From contig NZ_CP061303.1 in the NCBI RefSeq assembly GCF_018687695.1, forward strand, positions 682,001 through 746,000: a DNA stretch of 64,000 nt, in the 5' to 3' direction. The notes under the pieces were generated by a model. That model was not told where the DNA came from. It saw only the letters and a program-made list of their open reading frames with translations, and did no database searches. Of this stretch, positions 52,076-61,349 are shown piece by piece; positions within the stretch are counted from its first letter, which is position 1; every line of letters starts with the position of its first letter. A program made the position numbers and the translations under genes. This stretch comes from Polynucleobacter sp. MG-6-Vaara-E2 (lineage in GTDB: Bacteria > Pseudomonadota > Gammaproteobacteria > Burkholderiales > Burkholderiaceae).

Positions 52076-53209
52076 TTGAGCGCAGGTTTGTTGCGCAATT
52101 CGTTCAAGGGAGCAGCTTCGGCTGCTCCTTTTTTTCCGACATTGCTCGATCAGATGCCCAATGCCATCGTGGTATTTGAGGCTGAGAACCAACAATTGGT
52201 TTATGTGAATCCAGCTGCTGAGTCAGCGTTGGATCTCTCACGTAAATCACTTGAGGGTCAGACTGTGCACGATTTATTTGGCGATAATAAAGCCTTAAAG
52301 ACCATGATTTCAGAAATTAAACATGGTCATGTATCAGCGCAACGCCAAGAAATGGTCTTACATTCCTTGCCCGGTAGCATTCATCAAGACTCTATTCCAG
52401 CGCACGTGGTTTTGGCCGCATTCGAAGACCCTGCTTTAATCATGATGGAATGGTTTCCGATTGATCAACAGTTGCGTAGTGAACGCGATGAACGCGTGAC
52501 GCAACAAGTCGAAGCCAATAAACAATTGATGCGTAATTTAGCGCACGAGATTAAAAACCCATTGGGTGGTATTCGTGGGGCAGCTCAGCTATTAGAATTT
52601 GAATTACCTGAAAAAGGCTTGCGTGAATATACGCAGGTCATTATTAAAGAGTCCGATCGTTTACAGACTCTAGTTGATCGCCTATTAGCGCCACACCGCA
52701 AAGCGCATGTGATGGAGTCGTTTAATGTGCATGAGGCACTGGAGCGTGTGCGCAGTTTGGTATTAGCAGAGTTTCCTAAGGGTTTGCGCATCATTCGTAA
52801 TTACGACACGAGCTTGCCTGATGTGATGGGTGATCGTGAGCAGCTAATACAAGCAGTACTCAATATTGTTCACAACGCAGCCCAGGCACTTTCTGAAGAG
52901 ATTGATCAGGGCATCGCACAAATTGAATTAAAAACCCGAGTTGCCCGTTCAGTCACGATTGCTAAGAATCGCTACAAGTTGGCGATGGATTTGCATGTGA
53001 TTGATAACGGCCCAGGTATTCCAAAAGAAATTATTGAGCGCATCTTCTTCCCCTTGGTTTCTGGGCGAGAAGGGGGTAGTGGCTTAGGCCTGACTTTGGC
53101 GCAAACCTTTGTTCAGCAACACCAGGGCTTCATTGCTTGTGAGAGTCGCCCTGGTCGTACCGATTTTCATATACAAATTCCATATCGTAGGCAGGAGAAA
53201 ACATCATGA
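52076..53209 (+). CDS. glnL: Nitrogen sensor kinase NtrB (GlnL)
   Basis: 377 residues, soluble. A PAS domain (about 22-130) is followed by the H-box NLAHEIKNPLGGIRGAAQLL, with phospho-acceptor H157, the N-box NIVHNAAQAL, and G boxes DNGPGIP and GSGLGLTLAQ. NtrB phosphorylates NtrC under nitrogen limitation and is controlled by PII. The TTG start has a good AAGGAG five bases upstream, 14 bases after glnA. Codons 12-20 encode an intrinsic terminator (see 52109-52135), so a later start such as ATG 52154 (MPNAIVVF) cannot be excluded. It overlaps ntrC by four bases. Confidence 0.93.
   Translation: MSAGLLRNSFKGAASAAPFFPTLLDQMPNAIVVFEAENQQLVYVNPAAESALDLSRKSLEGQTVHDLFGDNKALKTMISEIKHGHVSAQRQEMVLHSLPGSIHQDSIPAHVVLAAFEDPALIMMEWFPIDQQLRSERDERVTQQVEANKQLMRNLAHEIKNPLGGIRGAAQLLEFELPEKGLREYTQVIIKESDRLQTLVDRLLAPHRKAHVMESFNVHEALERVRSLVLAEFPKGLRIIRNYDTSLPDVMGDREQLIQAVLNIVHNAAQALSEEIDQGIAQIELKTRVARSVTIAKNRYKLAMDLHVIDNGPGIPKEIIERIFFPLVSGREGGSGLGLTLAQTFVQQHQGFIACESRPGRTDFHIQIPYRRQEKTS
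52109..52135 (+). terminator. Intrinsic terminator within the ntrB 5' coding region
   Basis: GGAGCAGC-TTCG-GCTGCTCC, a perfect 8-base GC-rich stem with a stable TTCG tetraloop, is followed directly by seven T residues. It lies 48 bases after the glnA stop but 33 bases inside the ntrB frame that starts at TTG 52076. It should end most glnA transcripts unless ribosomes translating ntrB disrupt the hairpin. Confidence 0.85.
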
Positions 53210-54657
53210 AACCAATCTGGATCGTCGACGATGATCAATCTATTCGTTGGGTTTTAGAGAAAGCCTTGGCTCGAGAGAATATTCCTCACAAGAGTTTTTC
53301 CAATCCCAACGATGTTCTGAATGCATTAGAAAAAGAGACTCCCCAAGTATTGATCTCTGATATTCGCATGCCACGTGGTAATGGTTTGGATTTGTTGCAG
53401 CATGTAAAAGTGAGTCATCCAAATCTACCGGTCATCATCATGACCGCTTTCTCGGATTTGGATTCTGCAGTTGCTTCATTTCAGGGTGGTGCCTTTGAGT
53501 ACCTCACTAAACCTTTTGACGTAGAGAAAGTGGTTGAGCTCATTCGTCGTGCTGTAGAGCAGGGAATTCGGAGCGAGTCTGGCAATAAGGAGTTGGCTGC
53601 TTTAAGACAAGAGTCGACTGAGATTATTGGTCAAGCCCCAGCGATGCAAGAAATCTTTCGTGCAATTGGCCGCTTGGCCCAATCTCATTCAACCGTGCTC
53701 ATTACTGGTGAGTCTGGCGCCGGTAAGGAGTTGGTAGCCCATGCATTGCATAAACACAGCCCAAGAGCAAAGGGCCCATTTGTATCGCTTAGCACCTCTG
53801 CAGTCCCAAAAGATTTACTAGAGTCTGAATTATTTGGTCATGAGCGTGGCGCTTTTCCAGGGGCACAAACACTGCGTCGTGGACGCTTTGAGCAAGCGGA
53901 TGGCGGTACACTCTTTTTAGGCGAGATTGGGGATTTGCCATTTGAATTGCAAACGCGTTTGCTGCGTGTTTTGACTGATGGCCATTTTTATCGCATCGGC
54001 GGTCAAGACCCGATTAAGGTCAATGTGCGCATCATTGCTTCTACGCATCAGAACCTAGAGCAACGGGTTGCCGCTGGTTTCTTCCGCGAAGATTTAATGC
54101 ACCGCTTAAATGTGATTCGTTTGCGTATGCCTTCATTGCGTGAACGTAGCGAAGATATTCCTATACTGGCAAAACACTTCATGCTTAGTTGCGCAAAGGC
54201 ATTAGGTGTGGAGCCAAAGAAGCTTTCTGATGAAGTACTTAAAGAGATGAGCGCTATGCCATTCCCGGGTAATGTGCGTCAGCTTGAGAATCTTTGCCAC
54301 TGGTTAACGGTCATGACACCAGCAAATATTATTGGTGTGAGCGATCTTCCTGCTGATATAGTTTCTCAGGCGAGCGAGCATCCTACCGTTCTACAAGGTG
54401 AATCATCGCCAATTACTCCTATTTCCCTTAAGGCAAATGCGGGCGATTGGGAAAGTGGTCTTGGTCGCTTAGCAGTCAAAATGCTACAAGATGGTGACAA
54501 AGAAGTTTACGATGCTCTATGCTCACGCTTTGAGAAGGCTGTATTGCAAGCTGCGCTAGAGGTAACGCGTGGTCGCCGAGTAGAGGCGGCTCAACGCCTT
54601 GGCATTGGACGTAATACGATTACAAGAAAATTGCAGGAACTGGGGATAGATGACTGA
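53206..54657 (+). CDS. glnG: NtrC-family regulator with altered sigma-54 ATPase motifs
   Basis: 483 residues with the standard NtrC layout: receiver (1-120; D9, D10, phospho-acceptor D52, T80, K102 all kept), AAA+ domain (about 140-375) and a Fis-type helix-turn-helix (VEAAQRLGIGRNTITRKL). Walker A GESGAGKE and the FREDL...R finger are intact. Three landmark positions differ: the glutamate-switch Asn is S196 (SLSTSA instead of SLNxxA), the sigma-54 contact loop is GAFPGA (P218) instead of GAFTGA, and Walker B is LFLGE (G239) instead of LFLDE. The ATPase is therefore probably weak or inactive, while DNA binding and phosphorylation should remain. It overlaps ntrB by four bases. Confidence 0.93.
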   Translation: MKPIWIVDDDQSIRWVLEKALARENIPHKSFSNPNDVLNALEKETPQVLISDIRMPRGNGLDLLQHVKVSHPNLPVIIMTAFSDLDSAVASFQGGAFEYLTKPFDVEKVVELIRRAVEQGIRSESGNKELAALRQESTEIIGQAPAMQEIFRAIGRLAQSHSTVLITGESGAGKELVAHALHKHSPRAKGPFVSLSTSAVPKDLLESELFGHERGAFPGAQTLRRGRFEQADGGTLFLGEIGDLPFELQTRLLRVLTDGHFYRIGGQDPIKVNVRIIASTHQNLEQRVAAGFFREDLMHRLNVIRLRMPSLRERSEDIPILAKHFMLSCAKALGVEPKKLSDEVLKEMSAMPFPGNVRQLENLCHWLTVMTPANIIGVSDLPADIVSQASEHPTVLQGESSPITPISLKANAGDWESGLGRLAVKMLQDGDKEVYDALCSRFEKAVLQAALEVTRGRRVEAAQRLGIGRNTITRKLQELGIDD

Positions 54658-55498
54658 TTCAATCCGAATTGCGGCGTGGAATGTGAATTCCTTAAAAGTT
54701 CGCCTTCCACACGTACTTCGTTGGTTGCAAGATCAAGAAAACAAGAAAGAACCCATCGATGGGCTTTGCTTGCAAGAGCTCAAGCTCACTGATGATAAGT
54801 ATCCCCACGCAGAACTGGAGGCAGCAGGCTATTTGAGTCTGGCTGCTGGACAAAAGACTTACAACGGTGTTGCTATCATTGTGCGCAAAGCCGCTTTAGC
54901 TTCGATTGCATCAGATGCAGCCACCACTTTTTTAAAGCCCACCAGAAATATTCCCAATTTTGAAGACGAGCAGCAGCGCATCTTAGCTGCGACGATTCCT
55001 TTTGCCGGCATGCAGCCTATTCGCTTAGTCTCAGCATACTTCCCCAATGGGCAGTCACCTGATAGCGATAAGTTTGTTTACAAACTCAACTGGTTAAATT
55101 CATTGCAAACTTGGCTAACGGCCGAGTTAGAGCAAAACCAACGTTTAGCACTGTTAGGCGACTTTAATATTGCACCAGAAGATCAAGATGTACACGATCC
55201 CAAAGCTTGGGAAGGACAAAATCTGGTATCGCCACCTGAAAGAAACGCCTTCCAAGATTTGCTTAAGCTGGGCATGAGTGATTCCTTCAGAATGTTTGAG
55301 CAAGCCCCTAAAACCTTCAGCTGGTGGGATTACCGCATGATGGGCTTTAGAAGAAACGCTGGTATGCGGATCGATCACATCTTGCTAAGTGATGCCCTTA
55401 AGGTAAAGTGTGCAGCAAGCAAGGTCGATAAAGAGCCAAGAACATGGGAGCAACCGTCAGATCATGCTCCGGTAATTGCAACGATTCAAAAATCTTAA
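54650..55498 (+). CDS. xth: Exodeoxyribonuclease III
   Basis: 282 residues. ExoIII is an AP endonuclease and 3'-5' exonuclease of base-excision repair. RIAAWNVNSLKVRLPHVL carries the metal-site Asn, CLQELKLTD the catalytic Glu, LLGDFNIAPEDQDVHDP the Asp/Asn pair and SDHAPV the C-terminal His. Length is close to E. coli XthA (268). It starts inside the end of ntrC (8-base overlap) after GGGG, so it may be transcribed with ntrBC. Confidence 0.95.
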   Translation: MTDSIRIAAWNVNSLKVRLPHVLRWLQDQENKKEPIDGLCLQELKLTDDKYPHAELEAAGYLSLAAGQKTYNGVAIIVRKAALASIASDAATTFLKPTRNIPNFEDEQQRILAATIPFAGMQPIRLVSAYFPNGQSPDSDKFVYKLNWLNSLQTWLTAELEQNQRLALLGDFNIAPEDQDVHDPKAWEGQNLVSPPERNAFQDLLKLGMSDSFRMFEQAPKTFSWWDYRMMGFRRNAGMRIDHILLSDALKVKCAASKVDKEPRTWEQPSDHAPVIATIQKS

Positions 55499-55523
55499 GT
55501 TAAACCCAGTTGAGCGTGCATCC

Positions 55524-56147
55524 ATGATGCCCATTTTGTATTCTTATCGAAGATGTCCTTATGCGATGAGAGCGCGTATGGCGTTAAAGTACGCTGGGAT
55601 TGCAGTTGAGCATCGCGAGATTGCATTACGAGATAAACCAAAGGCAATGCTTTTGGCTTCCCCCAAAGGTACTGTTCCCGTTCTCTGCTTAGGCGATCAA
55701 GTGATTGACCAAAGCCTAGACATCATGCAATGGGCATTGACTCAGTCTGACCCCAATGGCTGGAAGAATGCTGACGAGAGTTTGGCAAGAGACTGGATTG
55801 AGATAAACGATGGCCCATTTAAAAAGCTTCTGGATCAATACAAGTATCCCAATCGTCATCCTGAGCTCAAACAGGATGATGTTCTCAATGCCGCGATGGA
55901 ATTGATGCTCAAGCCCATTGAGTCAGCGTTAAGTTCCAGTCAATTCTTATTGGGTAATCAGATTACCTGGGTTGATGTCGCCATCTTTCCATTTATCAGG
56001 CAATTCTCCATGGTTAATCCTGAAGAGTTTGCAAAGTTGCCATTGCCGACAACACAGAAATGGCTTAAGCATCATCTTGAGTCTGCGTTATTTCAAGCGG
56101 TGATGGAAAAACATCCAGCCTGGATCGAGCCAAGCATCCAATCCTAA
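55524..56147 (+). CDS. Glutathione S-transferase family protein
   Basis: About 207 residues. The N-terminal thioredoxin-fold domain begins MMPILYSYRRCPYAMRARM, with a CPYA motif in place of the Ser/Tyr active site, then KGTVPVL (cis-Pro, glutathione contact) and the helical C-terminal domain with TWVDVAIFPFIRQF (N-capping Asp). The CPxA motif suggests a glutaredoxin-2-like or omega-like enzyme. The start at ATG 55524 or 55527 fits the family; a longer frame from 55476 would overlap xth and lacks support. Physiological substrate unknown. Confidence 0.85.
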   Translation: MMPILYSYRRCPYAMRARMALKYAGIAVEHREIALRDKPKAMLLASPKGTVPVLCLGDQVIDQSLDIMQWALTQSDPNGWKNADESLARDWIEINDGPFKKLLDQYKYPNRHPELKQDDVLNAAMELMLKPIESALSSSQFLLGNQITWVDVAIFPFIRQFSMVNPEEFAKLPLPTTQKWLKHHLESALFQAVMEKHPAWIEPSIQS

Positions 56148-56216
56148 GATTGAGTAGGAGATAGCCTTACTCCAAAATGTTTTGAGTATAGTTATACGTA
56201 TTGCCACTTAATACAG

Positions 56217-57539
56217 ATGACATCCATGAAAACATCATTAACCGCCATAGCTATCAGTACTTTTTTGGGATTACTTTCTTCAACGGTATATGCCGATCCT
56301 CCAGTTCCACCGTTCTATGAGGATGTCATCAAGTTGAGTCCTAGTGGTAAGTTAGGACAAGTTCTGAAGAAGGAAAAAATCCAAACTTCCATCAAGGGTG
56401 CGCAAGCTTGGAAGATTGCCTACATCTCCTCTGATATTGGCGGACGTAAGCACCTGGTGACGGGTTTGGTGGTTGCCCCAATTGGTGCTGCGCCTAAGGA
56501 AGGGCGCCCGATTATGGCTTGGGCGCACGGAACCACAGGAGCCGCTCAAAATTGCGGTCCTTCACAAGTGCTTAATCCCGTATCTCCCTTGAATGAATAT
56601 TTCTTAATTGGCGGCAACTCTTGGACAGATTATGGAATCCCAAGTATTGAAGAGTTCATTAAAGAGGGTTATGTCATTGTTGCTACCGACTACCAAGGCT
56701 TAGGTGGTGGCGGTGAACATCAATATGCTTTAGCTGCGACCAATGGGATGGATATGATTGATTCTGCAAGAGCAGCAAGTTCCATGACAGAAACTGGTGC
56801 CGGTAAGAAGGCAATAATTTATGGCTGGTCTCAAGGTGGTGGCGCGGTGTTGGCGGCAGCTAGCATGCCTGACTACCTTTCTAAAAAAGGGACTATCGCA
56901 GATGGTATTGAGCTTATTGGTGCAGTGGCCTTGGCTCCAGACGATATTGCCATCATGATGCCCAACTCTACAAGCGATGAAGCATCGGCGCAAAAGTCAT
57001 TGAGTGGCATTATCAAAATGTTTACTGGCAATGTATTTGATTTCTCGCACATGGCAATGAGCATGTGGGGTGTTAGGGCAGGCAATCCTAATCTCAAGCT
57101 GACTGATATCTTTACAGCTGATGGTGCAAAGGCCCTTGATGAAGTGATTCGCAATAAATGTATGCACGCTGTCGCTGATACGCTCAATTTCAACTTCGGC
57201 ACTCAATACAAGACACTTCTCAAGGATCAGATAACCAATCCTTTGGAGTGGACTAAGGCGATGGTCAAGGGTAGCGTAAACCCGGTTAAGCCAGTTGCAC
57301 CAGTGGTGATCTATTGGGGCAATAAGGACACTACCAACCCACCAATCATGGGCAAGCTTTACCAAGAGCAAATGTGTAAGTTAGGCGGCAATATAAGCCG
57401 AGTGGAATTACCTGGAGACCAGTCGCACTTCACCACCCCTGGAGCTTCTGCACCTTTGTATCGTGCATGGATTAAAGATCGCCTGGCAGGTAAGGGAGCA
57501 ACTAATAATTGTCAGCAAGCATCTCAGTTACCAAGTTAA
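56217..57539 (+). CDS. Secreted lipase-type alpha/beta hydrolase
   Basis: 440 residues with a signal peptide (cleavage after VYA, residue 26). HGTTGAAQNC is an oxyanion-type loop, GWSQGGGA contains the nucleophile Ser, WGNKDTTNPP the likely Asp and QSHFTTPG the His of the triad. The pattern fits the secretory lipase family (LIP, PF03583) of fungi and actinobacteria, also found in some proteobacteria. It is probably periplasmic or secreted and hydrolyses esters. ATG 56217 or 56226 may start it. It stands alone, followed by a strong terminator. An inverted repeat GTATA-GT-TATAC at 56186-56197 lies just upstream. Confidence 0.82.
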   Translation: MTSMKTSLTAIAISTFLGLLSSTVYADPPVPPFYEDVIKLSPSGKLGQVLKKEKIQTSIKGAQAWKIAYISSDIGGRKHLVTGLVVAPIGAAPKEGRPIMAWAHGTTGAAQNCGPSQVLNPVSPLNEYFLIGGNSWTDYGIPSIEEFIKEGYVIVATDYQGLGGGGEHQYALAATNGMDMIDSARAASSMTETGAGKKAIIYGWSQGGGAVLAAASMPDYLSKKGTIADGIELIGAVALAPDDIAIMMPNSTSDEASAQKSLSGIIKMFTGNVFDFSHMAMSMWGVRAGNPNLKLTDIFTADGAKALDEVIRNKCMHAVADTLNFNFGTQYKTLLKDQITNPLEWTKAMVKGSVNPVKPVAPVVIYWGNKDTTNPPIMGKLYQEQMCKLGGNISRVELPGDQSHFTTPGASAPLYRAWIKDRLAGKGATNNCQQASQLPS

Positions 57540-57580
57540 TTCTGATCATTGGCAACAGAAAAAACAATTTATAAAATAAT

Positions 57581-57610
57581 AAAAAGCCCATCAACAATGA
57601 TGGGCTTTTT
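57581..57610. terminator. Bidirectional intrinsic terminator
   Basis: AAAAAGCCCATCA (57581-57593) and TGATGGGCTTTTT (57598-57610) form a perfect 13-base stem around ACAA. A and T runs flank the GC core on both sides, so it ends both the lipase gene (+) and the kinase-to-prlC operon (-). Confidence 0.92.
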
Positions 57611-57635
57611 TACTTCTACGAAGAGTATCTCACTT

Positions 57636-59771
57636 TTAAGCTAGACCACCATGGCGCAAGAGTGCGTCAATACTCGGCTCCCTCCCTCTAAAGGCTTTAA
57701 AGGATTCGGCAGCAGGTCGGCTGCCTCCTACTTCTAAAATTTCTTCTCGATAGCGAGTGCCAGTCTTAGCATCAAGTATGGAACCCGTAAGCTTTGCTGC
57801 CTCTTCAAAAGCAGCATAGGCATCAGCGGATAAAACCTCAGCCCATTTATAGCTGTAATAGCCTGCAGCATAACCGCCAGCAAAAATATGACTGAAAGTG
57901 TTGATCCAGCGTGAAATCTCCGGCTGTGGAATGACGTTGTAGTCATTGGCAATTTTTCTCGATAGCTCCAGTACTGCTTGTCCTTGAGCATTTTTTGCAT
58001 CAAAGTGGGAGTGCAAGCGCCAATCAGTAAGAGACATCACAATTTGCCGTAGGGTCATGAGACCGTTCTGGAAATTCTTGGCCGCCAAAATCTTGTCAAA
58101 AAGTTCGCGTGGCAAAGGCTTGCCAGTATCAACATGAGCCGTCATTTTTTCTAATACTTCCCATTCCCAGCAGAAGTTCTCCATGAACTGACTCGGTAAC
58201 TCCACAGCATCCCACTCAACACCATTGATTCCTGAAACGCCTAAGGCACCGACTTGCGTTAAAAGATGATGCAATCCATGACCGCTCTCATGGAAGAGGG
58301 TAATGACATCATCGTGGGTAATCGTGGGTTGACGTAAAACGCCATCAACTTTCACTGGAGGTGCAAAGTTACATACGAGATAAGCAACCGGAATCTGAAT
58401 TTCTCCATTAGGTAGTACTCGGCGTCCACGAGCATCATCCATCCAGGCACCACCGCGCTTGCCAGGACGAGCATAAGGATCTAAATAGAAGTAGGCCCGT
58501 AATTTTCCAGCAAGGTCCTTAACGGCAAAGGACTGCACATCCGCATGCCAAGTAGGCAGGTTGGCAGCTTCAATCTTGACGCCAAACAGCGTTTGAATTA
58601 CCCCAAACAAACCATCCAATACTTTGGGTAATGGGAAGTACTGCTTGAGTTCATTCTCCGAAAAAGAATAACGCTCTTGTTTTAGGCGCTCCGCAGCGAA
58701 TGCGGTATCCCATGGTTGCACACCATCAGTAAGACCCAGTTCGTTTTTTGCAAACTGACATAACTCATCCCAATCACGCTGGGCAAATGGTTTTGCTTTA
58801 TTTGCAAAATTCGTGAGGAAGAGGTCGACTTCGTCAACGGTATTAGCCATCTTTGGTGCCAAGCTTAAGGCGGCAAAGTTTGCAAACCCAAGCATGCGAG
58901 CTTCTTCGTCACGCAATCTCAGTTGATCAAGCATATTGCGGGTGTTATCCCAAGCAATATTGCCTTTGGCGTATTCAGGCCCGAGCTCAGATGAGCGGGT
59001 TACATAGGCTTCGTACATCAGGCGACGCAATGCCCGATTCTCGCAATACTGCATGACTGGATAGTATGAAGGGAAGTGCAGGGTGAAAGCCCAGCCTTGC
59101 AAACCCTTTTGCTGGGCAGTGTCTGCGGCTGCAGCCTTGACATCGTCTGGTAACCCTTGAAGATCCGCTTCATTAGTCACTAAGTGCACAAAACTATCGG
59201 TAGCATCGAGCACATGATCGGAAAATGCCTTGCCTAAAATGGCTTGCTCATCTTGAATCTCTGAAAAGCGTGGTTTGTCTGCATCGCTTAATTCAGCGCC
59301 GCCTAGACGAAAATCTCTCAAAGAGTTCTCAATCACTTTTTTCTGTGCACGATTGAGTGTTGCAAACTCGGAACTCTTACTGAGCTCTTTGAACTTTTGA
59401 TAGAGCGCTAGGTTTTGTCCCAAGCTCGAAAAGAATGCAGTGACTTCTGGGAGCATGGCGCCGTAAGCAGCTCGCAACTCAGGAGTATCGGCAACACTAT
59501 TAAGATGGGAGATAACACCCCATGATCGACCCAAGGCTTCAGTTGCATCTTCTAAAGGCTCTGCAAGCGCATTCCAGGTTGAAGGTGTTTTAGAGTCGGT
59601 AGCAACATCAACTGCTTCTTGTGCATGCTTTAGTAAAAACTGAATCGCAGGGGTGATGTGCTCAGGCTTTACCTCAGGGTAAGCAGCGATTCCGCGTCCA
59701 AAGGTCAGCAGAGGGTTATTCTGCAAGGCAGGGGGTAAATTGTGTAAGTTCGAGGAGGGGGATGTATTCAT
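57636..59771 (-). CDS. prlC: Oligopeptidase A (M3 family)
   Basis: 711 residues, a zinc metallopeptidase that degrades short peptides and signal-peptide remnants in the cytoplasm. The zinc motif HESGH is at residues 494-498 (TLFHESGHGLHHLL), with the further Glu about 25 residues later (NGVEWDAVELPSQFMENFCW). Length is near that of E. coli PrlC (680). It is the last gene of a minus-strand set that also includes folD and the two-component genes; the gap to folD is 18 bases. Confidence 0.95.
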   Translation of the reverse strand: MNTSPSSNLHNLPPALQNNPLLTFGRGIAAYPEVKPEHITPAIQFLLKHAQEAVDVATDSKTPSTWNALAEPLEDATEALGRSWGVISHLNSVADTPELRAAYGAMLPEVTAFFSSLGQNLALYQKFKELSKSSEFATLNRAQKKVIENSLRDFRLGGAELSDADKPRFSEIQDEQAILGKAFSDHVLDATDSFVHLVTNEADLQGLPDDVKAAAADTAQQKGLQGWAFTLHFPSYYPVMQYCENRALRRLMYEAYVTRSSELGPEYAKGNIAWDNTRNMLDQLRLRDEEARMLGFANFAALSLAPKMANTVDEVDLFLTNFANKAKPFAQRDWDELCQFAKNELGLTDGVQPWDTAFAAERLKQERYSFSENELKQYFPLPKVLDGLFGVIQTLFGVKIEAANLPTWHADVQSFAVKDLAGKLRAYFYLDPYARPGKRGGAWMDDARGRRVLPNGEIQIPVAYLVCNFAPPVKVDGVLRQPTITHDDVITLFHESGHGLHHLLTQVGALGVSGINGVEWDAVELPSQFMENFCWEWEVLEKMTAHVDTGKPLPRELFDKILAAKNFQNGLMTLRQIVMSLTDWRLHSHFDAKNAQGQAVLELSRKIANDYNVIPQPEISRWINTFSHIFAGGYAAGYYSYKWAEVLSADAYAAFEEAAKLTGSILDAKTGTRYREEILEVGGSRPAAESFKAFRGREPSIDALLRHGGLA

Positions 59772-59789
59772 CCCTCTAGCTTAATGGAT

Positions 59790-60644
59790 CTACAGCTTGG
59801 CTGCTTTTTCAGCTGCTTCCAAAGTATTCATTAAAAGCATGGTTATTGTCATTGGTCCAACACCGCCTGGAACTGGGGTAATCCAGCCAGCTACATATTT
59901 GGCGGTGTCAAAATCCACATCACCACACAGCTTGCCATCGGGGAGGCGGTTAATACCAACGTCAATCACTACCGCCCCGTTTTTGACCATATCGCCAGAA
60001 ACCATTTTAGGTTTGCCGGTTGCTACAACTAAGATATCAGCATCTTTTGTGTGGTGAGCCAAGTCGCGAGTCTTGCTATTACAGATTGTCACAGTAGCGC
60101 CTGCCTGCAATAACAACATGGCCATAGGCTTGCCCACAATATTGGAGGCGCCAACAATGACTGCGCGAGCACCTCGAATCGGGTAATCAATGCTTTCTAA
60201 AATCTTCATGCATCCATAAGGAGTGCAGGGTTTGAATTCTGGTTGACCAACCATTAGAGCGCCAGCATTCGCTACGTGAAATCCATCAACATCTTTTTCT
60301 GGTGCGATTGCTTCGAGTACTCGCTCAGAAGCAATGTGCTCCGGCAAAGGGAGTTGCACTAAGATGCCGTGGATCGCTGGATCAGCATTTAAGGTGGCAA
60401 TGCGAGCAAGCAATTCTTCTTCAGCCAATTCAGCAGAGTAACGCTCTAACACCGAATGAAAGCCAACATCTTCGCAAGCTTTCACTTTGTTGCGCACGTA
60501 TACAGCACTTGCAGGGTTATCGCCAACTACGATGACTGCTAAACCCGGGCGAACCCCTTTAGCAGTAACAATCGCACCGCGGGCAGCAATTTCTGCGCGT
60601 AGCTTCTTAGAGAGGGCGTTTCCGTCGAGTAATTGAGCGGGCAT
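59790..60644 (-). CDS. folD: Methylenetetrahydrofolate dehydrogenase/cyclohydrolase FolD
   Basis: 284 residues, normal length. FolD interconverts 5,10-methylene- and 10-formyl-tetrahydrofolate with NADP. VGDNPASAVYVRNKVKACED includes the catalytic Lys; HGILVQLPLP and VIVGASNIVGKPMAMLLL (NADP site), and PVPGGVGPMTITML are diagnostic. It starts 21 bases after the response-regulator gene and precedes prlC. Identification is certain. Confidence 0.98.
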   Translation of the reverse strand: MPAQLLDGNALSKKLRAEIAARGAIVTAKGVRPGLAVIVVGDNPASAVYVRNKVKACEDVGFHSVLERYSAELAEEELLARIATLNADPAIHGILVQLPLPEHIASERVLEAIAPEKDVDGFHVANAGALMVGQPEFKPCTPYGCMKILESIDYPIRGARAVIVGASNIVGKPMAMLLLQAGATVTICNSKTRDLAHHTKDADILVVATGKPKMVSGDMVKNGAVVIDVGINRLPDGKLCGDVDFDTAKYVAGWITPVPGGVGPMTITMLLMNTLEAAEKAAKL

Positions 60645-60665
60645 TGCAGGTTAATATCAATAGGA

Positions 60666-61313
60666 TTAATTAGGCTGTGGATCAGACAGTGCAAGACGAA
60701 GAAGGTCGGCAACGGTATTGACGTTGAGCTTTTCCATAATATTGGCGCGGTGCGCTTCAACAGTCTTAATGGAAATGCCAAGATCATCAGCGATCTGTTT
60801 ATTCAGGCGACCAGCAACAATGCGCTCAAGCACTTGACGTTCACGACCAGTCAATTTGCTCAATAAGCTTTGGGTAATCTTGCGTTGGCTAGCTTGTGAG
60901 TAATCAATGCGGGCCTTGGCAAGCATGCGATCTACTAAGCCGCACAGATCATTTTCTTTGAAAGGTTTTTCAATGAAATCTACTGCACCACGTTTCATGG
61001 TGGAGACTGCCATGGATACATCGCCGTGACCTGTAATGAAGGCAACTGGCATTGGTAAATTTTCACTAATTAAGCGCTCTTGCAATTCAAGGCCAGACAT
61101 TCCAGGCATACGTACATCGAGAATTGCGCAGGAGATAGTGGATTTATCTGTGCTTTGCAGAGATTGCAAGAAGCGCTCGGCACTGGCGTGACAACGGACT
61201 ACATAACCATTGCTCTCCAATAACCAAGTGAGGGAGTCACGTACCGCTTCGTCATCATCTACCACGTAAACCACTTCGGCTTGGTTAGGTTTGGTATTCG
61301 CGCTCAAGTTCAT
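60666..61313 (-). CDS. FixJ/DctR-type response regulator
   Basis: 215 residues. The receiver has the acidic cluster VVDDDE, phospho-acceptor D66 (ILDVRMPG), T and K in FITGHGD and IEKPF, followed by a LuxR-type helix-turn-helix (LTGRERQVLERIVAGRLNKQ, then IADDLGISIKTVEAHRANIM). This is the FixJ/TtrR/DctR class. ATG 61313 is chosen because the upstream extension from TTG 61337 is not conserved in type. It is the partner of the adjacent sensor kinase. Which genes it controls is not seen in the window; in DctSR systems it activates C4-dicarboxylate uptake. Confidence 0.9.
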   Translation of the reverse strand: MNLSANTKPNQAEVVYVVDDDEAVRDSLTWLLESNGYVVRCHASAERFLQSLQSTDKSTISCAILDVRMPGMSGLELQERLISENLPMPVAFITGHGDVSMAVSTMKRGAVDFIEKPFKENDLCGLVDRMLAKARIDYSQASQRKITQSLLSKLTGRERQVLERIVAGRLNKQIADDLGISIKTVEAHRANIMEKLNVNTVADLLRLALSDPQPN

Positions 61314-61349
61314 ATTCAATCTCGCAAGATAATTCAATTAATGATGCTG

